From Primulina eburnea (lineage: Eukaryota > Streptophyta > Magnoliopsida > Lamiales > Gesneriaceae), in contig NC_133101.1 of the NCBI RefSeq assembly GCF_022965805.1, forward strand, positions 22,344,868 through 22,408,867: 64,000 nt of DNA, given 5' to 3'. The translations under genes and the position numbers were made by a program. The notes beneath the pieces were generated by a model. That model was not told the origin of the DNA. It did no database searches and saw nothing but the letters and a program-made list of their open reading frames with translations. Of the stretch, positions 34,867 to 44,502 are shown in pieces (position 1 is the stretch's first letter; each line of letters begins with the position of its first letter).

Positions 34867-37693
34867 TGTAGCGTCCAAAAAACCAACCTACGTAAACCAC
34901 ATGCATGCAAATTATTTAATTTCTTAAATTGTTTTTATTAATTGATTTTAAATGCTAGCATGATGTTTAGTATATGATTAAATGTATAACTGCCTGATTA
35001 AATGATAATATGACATGAGTACATGAAATTTAAGATTTTACCCGAATATTCGATAATCGGTATGGGAAATGAGACCGGAGACGACCAAGACAAGGATATG
35101 TATTTTTCATTAAATAATGGCAAGGCTTCCTAATATGAATAAATATGATTTAATTTTCTTAAAAATGTTAGAGTTCGAATTATTTTATGAGTCGAGCTCG
35201 ATTTTTCCTGAAAAGTCGGTTTTGGACATACAAGGAGATTTAAAAGATCAAAAATATTATTTTTGAGAAACTAATTTTATAAACTTTTATGTTTTAATTA
35301 AATAAAGGCCCAATTGCACTTAAGCTTGCAAGCCCAAAAATAAAGCCCATTAGCTTGTTAATTAATTTATAAATAGGACATTTAGGCTACCAAAACACCA
35401 CAATTCATTGATCCAGCCGAAAACACACCACACACACACTTCAGATTTTCAAAAATAAGGAGGAAAGAAAAGATAGGAGTCTTCGTCGTCTGGTCGTCCA
35501 AGATCGCACCCTCGTCAACGATCGTCTACTCGAGCGTGATAAACGCAAAGGCACATTTTATGAACTCTTTTAAACATCATACAAATCATAATATGCATGA
35601 TTTAGGAGAAGGGAGAAGCCAAGAGTTGTTGGATTTTGCTTGATTCATATGGCTTGGGTATGGTTCAAGGTGCGAAGGGGCTCGACCAGGTCTTGAGGAG
35701 GGCTCGTATCGGATGTGGTTAGGTCCTAGGAAGGTTCCTAGCCAGGATAGGACTCGCGCAGCAGGGCTGGGAAGAGTCCTCGTTTGATAGGGCACTTCCC
35801 GTAGGGTGATCTGGTTTGGCCGAGAGCTTTTAGAGGGAAGCTTGAGAGAGGGCTGGGCTAGGTGGTCTGGTCGGTACCCTAGGATGATTCAGAGATAGGT
35901 AGGAAGGGACAGGGCTCGTGGTGGCTCGAGCAAGAGCCACGCGAAGGAAACCCACTCATGCAAGGGGGACGCGCAGGCTGTTGTATGTTTCAGGTGGTTT
36001 GCTGCTGGGTCCACGGGTCTGGGCTCGGCTTGGTTGGGTCTGGGCATGGTCCAGGGTTGGTTAAGGTCAGGTGGGCTTTGTGGTGGCTCGGCTAGAAGAG
36101 TCCTATGTTGGCTAGGAGTCTAGTAGCGTGAGAAGCAAAGGTGCGCAGCCAAGGACTTCTGTCCATGAGAGTTTGAGCAAGTTAGGGGCTAGGTCCAGGG
36201 GTCAGGGCTGGTCAGGAGGATGCCTAGGTGGATTTGCTCGAGTTTGGATTGAGGTGGCTCGACCATAGCTCGAGTAAATTGGGGGATGGCTCGGGTTGTT
36301 GATATATAGGTCAATTTCGAGATTTAAATGAACTAAATTGGAACCATGGTTCCACGGGTGTGGTTCATGGCTCACAAGGTAGATTAGGTACTAAATATGT
36401 ATGTTTAAAATTTGATAAGAAAATAATGAGTTTTGAATTTATTCGGGATTTAATCGTCTCTCGAATAATTAATTAAAGAAGTAAACGAAAAGCTTCGAAT
36501 TATGTCGAATAAAATTATGACAAATTATATTTATGCTTAAATAATTATTTGGGATAAACCCATGTCATTAAAAAGTAAAAAAAAGAAGATAAAATCTAGA
36601 ATTTTTACGTCTAGAGGCAAAATGTAATTTTACATTTGAAAAATATGTAAAATCTTGATAGCGTCCTAAAGGATCATAATGAATGTTAAATGATATTTTA
36701 TGATTTAAAATGATGATTTTGATGAAAATATGATATTTTTTTATTTATGGATATTGTATGATTTATGGTAAAAGCTGTGCAATTTTCACTGTCTAAAATG
36801 ACATTTTTGGAAACTTATGATGATTTATGATTTTTTAAAAGAAAATGAAAAATATTTTGAAGGACGTGAATTAACTGTGACAAATGATATATGATTTTGT
36901 GGAAATGACGTGAGGGCCAATGCCCCAGAGGGAGCACATATTCGAGCCAAGGCCCCAGAGAGACCCCGTCTATGGTCCCAGAGGACTCCGACGATTGTAT
37001 TTCCATGGTGGAGCCTAGTGCCCACTTTCTTGGACCAAGTAGAGCTGAAGACTGATCAGTCGACCGAAGGATAAAAGCTAGTCACTTTCAAAGATCAAAC
37101 TTCACCCAAAATGATAAAGGATTAAAAGCTTTACGATTAAAATGTTTTATGATATATGATTTATGCTTAAAAGATTTTTAAATGATTTATTTATGTTTAA
37201 ACGATTTTTAAATGATTTTAAATGCTTAAATGATTTATTTATATTTAAAAGTTATTTTTAAATAAAAGTATGATTTTTAAATGCTTGTGATTGTATATGT
37301 AATATTTGCTAGTCATGTTTGGAACGTGCTGAGTCATTAGACCACTAGGTTTGTATGATACATGATTTGATGATATATGGGAGGCGCTGACGATTAAGTG
37401 GATCGAGTGCTGCAGTACACTCCCAAGGGACCTTTATGTTTCCGCACTATATTGTTACATAAAAGATTTAAAGGATTTATGTTAAGGAATTTATTTGAGA
37501 TATTTTTATGCTTTAATTTTATGTTATTTACTCTTTTTAAAGGTCGACGTAGGATTTTTGGTTAGTTGATGATTTAGATATTTATTTTATGCACATGAGA
37601 TTTTAAATGTTAAATCATTATTTATGAAAATGTTAAGTTATGTTAATTAGAAATTTTCGAGTTTATTAGTTAAAAAAAGTTGAGGTCGTTTCA
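34867..37693 (+). repeat. LTR-A copy 2 (3' LTR)
   Basis: Complete LTR of about 2.83 kb: TGTAGCGTCC at the start, next to a polypurine tract, and TTTCA at the end. It aligns with 2345-5304 apart from a roughly 92-base start that copy 1 lacks, a segment present only in copy 1 (about 3005-3210) and small indels. It carries the same GGGACCCCG and ATGATTT repeat zones. No gene. Confidence 0.87.
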
Positions 37694-37868
37694 TATACTG
37701 TGATAATTTGGAAGTTCAAGTTGATTATTTCATCTTCGTTGAGGGTATATGTAGGTTACAGATCGGTAACGTATGACGGTAACACATAAATTATGTTTTT
37801 AACATATTTATGTGTTGTTATGGATGTTTGTGTGTTTTTATGAATTTTTAAATGCCTCGTTGATTATA
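37694..37868. other. Gypsy LTR-like sequence left of Cassandra
   Basis: AT-rich sequence without coding signal, presumably continuous with 39205-40250. Its last five bases TTATA (37864-37868) are the left target duplication of Cassandra. Confidence 0.45.
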
Positions 37869-39199
37869 TGTAACGCCCCAGATTCGACGACTGTCCTCAC
37901 TGTATCAAGACGGGTCTTTCCAGCGTGCTTATGTCCTCACTCACACGCACCCTGAGAAACTTCCCAGGAGGTCACCCATCCAAAATTGCCCCAAGTCAAG
38001 CACGCTTAACTTTAGAGTTCTTATGTGATGAGCTACCGAAAAGAGATGCACCTTCGTGATATGGGTAGTACCAATCAAATCTTTTAAGCCCTCTTAACTG
38101 TACAGTCCATTACATTGAACAGTCTCGAAATCCCTCTCATTCCCGTGTGGGTCGGTTCATTCATGTTCTTTCCACGTAGAAGCCTGCCAGAAGCCGCTCA
38201 TTGTCCGTGCAACTGATGGCACCGGCGATCACCCTCGCCCTCTTCGGCCCCGGGCCTCACACGCCCACCAGCTTCCGCTTGGTTCGTCACCGAATCACAC
38301 CGTACTAAGAGAGGTCGGCTCTGATTCCACTTGTAACGCCCCAAATTCTACGACTGTCCTCGCTGTATCAAGACGGGTCTTTCCAGCGTGCTTATGTCCT
38401 CACTCACACACACCCTGAGAAACTTCCCAGGAGGTCATCCATCCAAAAATTGACCCAAGTCAAGCACGCTTAACTTTAGAGTTCTTATGTGATGAGCTAC
38501 CGAAAAGAAGATGCACCTTCGTGATATGAGTAGTACCAATCAAATCTTTTAAGCCCTCTTCAACTGTACAGTCCATTACATTGAACAGTCTCGAAATCCC
38601 TCTCATTCTCATGTGGGTCGGTTCATTCATGTTCCCTCCACGTAGAAGCCTGCCAGAATCCGCTCATTGTCCGTGCAACTGATGGCACCGGCGATCACCC
38701 CCCACCCTCTTCGGCCCCGGGCCTCACACGCCCACTAGCTTCCGCTTGGTTCGTCCCTGAACCACACCGTACTAAGAGAGGTCGGCTCTGATACCACTTG
38801 TAACACCCCAAATTCTACGACTGTCCTCACTGTATCAAGACGGGTCTTTCCAGCGTGCTTATGTCCTCACTCACACACACCCTGAGAAACTTCCCAGGAG
38901 GTCATCCATCCAAAAATTTCCCCAAGTCAAGCACGCTTAACTTTAGAGTTCTTATGTGATGAGCTACCGAAAAGAAGATGCACCTTCGTGATATGAGTAC
39001 TACCAATCAAATCATTTAAGTCCTCTTCAACTGTACAGTCCATTACATTGAACAGTCTCGGAATCCTCTCATTCCCGTGTGGGTCGGTTCATTCATGTTC
39101 CCTCCACCTAGAAGCCTGCCAGAAGCCGCTCATTGTCCGTGCAACTGATGGCACCGGCGATCACCCCCCCCCCCGCCCTCTTCGGCCCCGGGCCTCACA
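37869..39199 (-). mobile_element. Cassandra-type TRIM retrotransposon, three-LTR tandem form
   Basis: Three LTRs (37869-38261, 38332-38728, 38799-39199) alternate with two 70-base interiors (38262-38331, 38729-38798). In plus-strand reading the LTRs are TGTAAC...CCTCACA. Each interior ends GGCTCTGATACCACT or a one-base variant, the complement of a tRNA-Met primer site, so the element lies on the minus strand. TTATA flanks both ends (37864-37868, 39200-39204). The LTRs contain 5S rRNA-like sequence, the hallmark of Cassandra. Such elements encode no protein and are copied by enzymes of other elements. Confidence 0.95.
37951..38060 (-). ncRNA. 5S rRNA-like segment in Cassandra LTR 1
   Basis: On the minus strand the segment matches plant 5S rRNA in patches, including GGATGGGTGACCTCCTGGGAAG (37960-37981, the box C region) and AGTTAAGCGTGCTTG (about 37994-38012, the box A region). 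The 5' third of the 5S sequence is poorly conserved. It is a retrotransposon Pol III-type promoter relic, not a ribosomal gene. Equivalent segments lie in LTR 2 (about 38414-38526) and LTR 3 (about 38880-38993). Confidence 0.85.
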
Positions 39200-39204
39200 T
39201 TATA

Positions 39205-40250
39205 TGTTCATTTATGTGACATATTTTACGGTATTTATGGCATATATCTTGAGCCCTATTGTTCTTGTTAACCGTTATAATTGTTCATTTTTATTCGGCG
39301 GTCGTTACTTAGGATCATAGTGCTGATAAGCATATAATGATACATCTGAGACTGTAGATTCGATTAAGAAATCCCACCTTTTAGTACAGCCCTTCGAGGT
39401 GAGTGTTGTGATTGTTTCATCTGTTTCTGTTCAGTTGTGACATCATATTGTACCATGATAGTTGTGGGGAGGCCGAGTCATGGGTGTTTGTGTTAGCATC
39501 AAGACATATGTGACATGGCGGTTTAGTTGCATGATGATGTAGCTCCCATATACGTTGTTGCTCGAGCATTACTCCTATTGTAATCGTATTGTTTATTGGC
39601 TCCAGCTACCCAGTTATTATTGAGCTTTGTTTCTTGAATTGAAAAATTCATTTTTTTTTATATATATGCACATTTATGTTTATTTTTGTTATTGTTTAAC
39701 AGTTTCATACCAGAATCTTAACCTCAATTGTTTACTTGGGGGTGGTTGTGGTTGTTATTGGGAACCATGGTAGGTCACCCAGTTAGTTTTGCAGCACGAG
39801 TAGAGGATCAGTCGGTGGAGCTCGTGATTGAGGTTGGATAGCGTTTATCCAGTCAGTTTGGAATCTCCCAACTAGTGTATTTATATATTTGAGTTTTGTC
39901 TAAGTTTAAGTGATATTTTATTAATCGTGGATATGTCCCATGTATAAGTATGATTATTTGGATCTATTGCTGCTTGCTTGGATTTAATTTATGTCGTTTT
40001 GATTCTTGTAAGATTTATTTGAATTGTTTTGGTTTTTGTTGTTGAATTGTGCCCGGTCGAAAATTGTTTGCGATGGTTTTTAATTTAGTTGAGTGGTATT
40101 TTGAGTCTCTTTTATTTACAAGTATTTTTAAATTTTTGGTATGATACATGTATGCGGAGGTTTTCTCGAAATTTTTATAAGTCCCAGGTCTATTTAAAAT
40201 ATTTTAAAACCATTTTCCGCTTCGTAAAAAACCTTATTACGAGTTGTATG
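39205..40250 (+). repeat. Gypsy LTR-like sequence right of Cassandra
   Basis: No coding sequence. Its word use (GGTAGGTCACCCAGTTAG, AGCACGAGTAGAGGATCAG near 39770-39815) and its end (ATTTTCCGCTTCGTAAAAAA near 40213) resemble the body and U5 end of Tekay/Del-type gypsy LTRs; the Gypsy-1 and Gypsy-2 LTRs end similarly. It may be a solo or truncated LTR invaded by Cassandra and then by Copia-2. Family recognition is tentative. Confidence 0.4.
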
Positions 40251-41118
40251 TGTTGTTTATAGGGATTGAAAGTTGATAGGAAAAACAAGAAGAAAACAAT
40301 GAAAATGGCTTGTAGAGACAAGTGTTAAACACTTTATCCTTAAGAAGAATTTGCCCTCATAATGTGCTAAAGGTTTGTGGCAATCTTCTCCCAAGATACA
40401 GCTACAACTCTTGGATAATGAGCACTCAAATATCCAAGTTCTATAACAAGGAAATGAATGGAACTCTCTCTTAATGAAGAAGGAAGAAGAACAATATGCA
40501 AAATGAAAATTATGTGTTTTTGATTTTCAATAAATCAAGCATTTAATGTTTTCAAGTGAAAAGACATGATCTTTGATTCATAGGCGTTTATCTTGGCCAT
40601 TATAACTGACCACAATCATCAAACAATGCCAAGGAAATAAAAAAATGCCAGAAAAATCCAAAGTGTGCTGCCGAGCGCTCGACAGCGCCTGGCAAGCACT
40701 CTTGGCATCGCCTGCCGAGATCTCTGGGCAGGCGCACGCACCTGCGCCCAGATCTGCGTGCGAGTGCGTGCCTGCTACTGGTAGGCACGCGCACCTGCAC
40801 GCAGACATGCACGTGGGTGCGCACCTGCTACCGGTCACCGATTTTTTAAAAAAATTCGGTTTCCGTCCGTTACATGTTTTGGCTACTCGTTTGAAGTTCT
40901 TTCAACATTCGATGAAGTTGTTTCGAGTTTAATTTAGAACCACCAAACTTAATATTCGTTAATTAAGCCTCTTTTACTTTACTACGAATAAACCGCGTTC
41001 ACGAAGGCGAGCGCTTTCAACGACTCTATTAGTGCGTTCTTCATTTCGAATTTTTCCAATCAAACACATTGATTAATTTGCTTAATTTTCATTCATTAAG
41101 CATGAAAATTATCCAACA
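40251..41118 (-). repeat. Copia-2 3' LTR
   Basis: In plus-strand reading it runs TGTTGTTTATAGG...ATTATCCAACA. The right end is fixed by the polypurine tract (complement of CATATGGGGCAT, 41119-41130); the left end is chosen at the TGTTG that mirrors CAACA and is less certain. A GC-rich island (40660-40845) of repeated CGCACCTGC/GCAGGCGCACG words contains several short inverted repeats. No gene. Confidence 0.8.
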
Positions 41119-41654
41119 ATGCCCCATATGAATGAAACTAATTCATGAATGCTCGTGATGCATAAGAGAGAGTATATACAAAAAATTATCGCATCAGGAG
41201 ATGTGGCTTTTGGCTTTGAACCTTCTCTAGTAGAATATAATCGGATTTACTATGCAACGAAGTGAACTTGATGTCTTGAACTTCTTGTCGATTTTGTAAA
41301 CCAAGACAACTGTACCCAGATGATAACCTTCCTTCCATTTCCATTTTTGTTTTATCAGTTGTGTTTGTTTTGGCCATGGAACACATCTTGGCTTCATACG
41401 TGTTTCATCGAGACGACCAGTCCTCACACGTACATAGGTGATTTCCTTGTAAAAAAAGTATCCTACTTACCCCGCTTTTGCAAGCTACAAAATCATTAAA
41501 AGTACAATACTTAACATCACTACCTTTGTAGGCCACTTCATTCATCGTCTTAGGAATGAGGAGTGATTCCTCAAGTTCTCATAACTTAGTTGTCCCATTG
41601 AACCAAGATCTTTGGATCTCCAATCAACAAGTTTGGGTTGCCACTATGAAAACT
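41119..41654 (-). other. Copia-2 3' untranslated region
   Basis: Lies between the pol stop codon and the 3' LTR. About 535 bases with a reading frame of 66 codons but no recognised domain. Contains the polypurine tract at its left end. Confidence 0.7.
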
Positions 41655-42411
41655 TTATTTGGTAGGTTTTAAACACATTCCTCTTGACAGACAACACATT
41701 TGATCTCTATTTAATGCTTTTGTAAGCGGATCCGCTAAGTTATCATTTGATTTAATATAATCAATGGATATAACTCCATTAGAGATCAATTGTCGCACAG
41801 TATTAAGTCTTCGACGAATGTGTCGAGACTTACAATTGTACATACTGTTTTGTGCCCTTGCAATTTCCGACTGACTATCGCGATGTATCAAGATTGATGG
41901 CACTGGACTTGTTCAACATGGAATGTCCTCTAGAAAGTTGTGAAGCCATTCAGCTTCTTCTGTAGCTTTATCTAGAGCTATGAACTCCGATTCCATAGCA
42001 GAACTAGCAATGCAAGTTTGTTTCCATGACCTCCAAGAGACTGCTCCTCCATCAATGCTAAATACATAGCCGCTGGTGGATTTGGAGTCCTTGGTGTCAA
42101 AATTCCAATTTGCATCACAGTATCCTTCAAGTACTGCATGATACCTTGGGTAATTTAATGCATATTCTGAGGTGTGCTTTAAATATCTAAGTACCCTTTT
42201 CAACGCCTTCCAGTGTGCATCACTAGGGTTACTTGTTAACCAGACAGGCGATGTCAGGTCTATTACAGTTAGTGATGTACATAAGGCTTCCAATAATTCT
42301 GGAGTATTTCAGTTGGAAAACTAGTTTTCCACGATTCTTTGCCAAATGGACATTCATGTGTAAAGGCGTTTTTACTGATGTAGAGTCATAAGCGTTTAAC
42401 TTCTTCAACAT
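41655..42411 (-). pseudogene. Copia-2 RNase H
   Basis: Minus strand: SVKTPLHMNVHLAKNRG and [17 protein letters not shown] (42411-42229) connect RT to RNase H. The catalytic part is at 42293-41913 ([46 protein letters not shown]), and a frame break joins it to HRDSQSEIARAQN, the RHIRRRLNTVRQL region and the C-terminus DPLTKALNRDQ (41903-41655), ending at a normal stop. Two frameshifts are visible. Confidence 0.93.
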
Positions 42412-43276
42412 TGTTTCTACATAATGAGACTGAGATAGGACTATTGCTTCTGGAGTTCAAAAGATTTTAATCCCTAGAATTACATCAGCAATATCCATAT
42501 CTTTCATATCAAAATGTTTTGTCAATATTTTCTTTGTACCCTTAATCAACTCTTGCCTATTCCCCATTATTAGCATGTCATCCACATATAGACATACTAT
42601 CACATAAGATTCTCGAGTGTCTTTAATGTAAATACATTTGTCACACTCATTAATCTTAAATCCATTTGACAATACTACCTTGTCAAAATTTTTGTGCCAC
42701 TACTTGGGCGCTTGTTTAAGTCCGTATAATGACTTGATTAAGCGGCAAACCTTTCTTTCTTGTCATTTAACTATGAAGCCTTTAGGTTGCTCCATATATA
42801 TTTCATCTTCAAGTTCACCATTTAAGAATGCTGTTTTGACATCCATTTGATGTATCTCAAGGTTATGCAAAGCTGCAATGGAAATGAGCACACAAATGGA
42901 TGTTATTCTTGAAACCGGTGAATATGTGTCGAAGAAATCATGACCTTCTCTTTGTCTATAGCCTTTAACTACAAGCCTGACTTTGTATTTTTCAATACTT
43001 CCATCAATTCTAGTTTTTTTTTTCAATATCCATTTGCATTGGCTTGGTACCTGGTGGAAGATCCACTAGTTCCCAAGTATGGTTTGCAAAATGGAATCCA
43101 TTTCAGCGTTGATGGCTTCTTTCCAATAAGGAGCTTCAGGGCTAGCCAGAGCATCTTGTATGTCCTTTGGTTCATTCTCCTTCTGTTTCTAATAAAATGG
43201 AACTGCTGCAGACTTCCTTACAAATTGTTGTCTAAAGTATCTCCTCAGATGTCAAAATTCTTTCCACTGACGTTCG
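42412..43276 (-). pseudogene. Copia-2 reverse transcriptase
   Basis: Minus strand: PEAPYWKEAINAEMDS near 43150-43100, the KYKVRLVVKGYRQREGHDFFDTYSPV segment and MDVKTAFLNGELEDEIYMEQPKGF (43026-42763), then after a frame break the catalytic YVDD (VCLYVDDMLIMGN, 42600-42560). The linker before RT reaches about 43276, where Copia-3 begins. The frame is broken near 43050, 42765 and 42455. Confidence 0.93.
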
Positions 43277-43527
43277 AAGATTATCTATGAATATGGATGA
43301 GTTTGACAAAAAGGGGGAAGAAATCAAAGAGAATCTTGAGAAACAGCAGAAGAAATCATCTCATTAAAAAGCAGTCAATCAAATTGTTAGATTCAGCTGT
43401 TATTAAATCAAGAAATCTATCAATTCAACTCTCTTATTTTATCTACAATGAGTTATTTTATCTACAATGAGTTCAGAAGTTCAGTTATTATTTACTTAAT
43501 TTTGTCAAACACCATAAAGGGGGAAAT
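43277..43527 (+). other. Inverted 3' interior tail and polypurine tract of Copia-3
   Basis: Plus-strand reading gives a short frame with MNMDEFDKKGEEIKENLEKQ ending in TAA near 43366, probably the C-terminus of the env-like gene. Then come a duplicated TTATCTACAATGAGTT (43438-43470) and the polypurine tract AAAGGGGGAAAT (43516-43527). Its orientation is opposite to the rest of Copia-3. Confidence 0.7.
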
Positions 43528-44497
43528 TGTTGGAAACTGAATTCCGGCGTTTGACAAAATATGAACCAACTGAATATACGAACCAACTGATCGAGTAAAC
43601 TGAACTCAGCAACTGATCGAGTAAACTGGACTTGACAACTGAAATCAGTTGATTCAATAAATAAAACTGATCAGTTGGAAACTAATCAGTTGATACATTC
43701 ATACTTCAACTAAACATGTCTCGGGAAAGAACATTCAACCGACAAAGAGACATAGAAGATTGCAACGCCACACTTCAATCAATACAGCTTAGAACAACGC
43801 ATTTCGGCTAAAGAAATTAAGAAGCCACATTACAATAAATGAATCAAACAATGCCCAAGGAATGATGAAGTGGCAATCAACGGATACAAAAATTCAAAAA
43901 TATCTCAAGTTACCGTTGGAAGAGAAGCTTATAAATATGACAGAAGAACAGCTGAAGAAAAACAACAGAATTACTCTATTCAAAGATTGCTGTTACTCTG
44001 CCAAAATCATAGCTTTCTCTTACTTGATTTATTCGTAGAAGTCAAGGCTATAATTTGAGCTCACTAGCACTTTGTAAAAATTGATAAACTTGATAGTGCT
44101 AAGATCAGTTACGCACTGAGAACACTTTGTAATACTAAGAGTTTCAGTCTTGGCAGTGATAAGTCCAAACTGAAGTGGGTCAGTGCAATCTTGTATTCGA
44201 TCAAAGTCTTTTAGTGGAAATCATATCCTTGAGATAGAAGGGGTGACGTAGGAGTAATTGAAATCTCCGAACATCCAGAAACAACTCTTGCGTATTTTAT
44301 TTCAGTTTTGTATTCTATCTTTCAGTCAGTTATTTTCCGCAACTACTTCTGTTTAACTGATTGTCATTGACCAACAAGATTCTGAGAATCAGTTTGTCAC
44401 CAAACTGAACTCAAAATTCGAAAAGATCAGTTTTATATTGTGAGTGTTTATTCAACCCTCCTTCTAAACACTCTTGATACGTTAATCGATCCTATCA
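43528..44497 (+). repeat. Copia-3 3' LTR, inverted
   Basis: Reads TGTTGGAAACTG...GATCCTATCA on the plus strand, the reverse complement of 61008-61982, with scattered differences. It abuts CATTG (44498-44502) and then the env-like gene. Repeated ACTGATCAGTTG-type words are typical of this family. Confidence 0.95.
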
Positions 44498-44502
44498 CAT
44501 TG

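Noticed and set aside
37951..38993. Three apparent 5S rRNA genes
   Set aside because: Only parts of 5S match, the segments sit inside TG...CA LTRs with primer sites between them and a 5-bp duplication outside, so this is Cassandra and not a ribosomal cluster.
40578..40932. Frames of 74-95 codons on both strands in the Copia-2 LTR
   Set aside because: Low-complexity GC-rich LTR sequence; open on both strands for compositional reasons.
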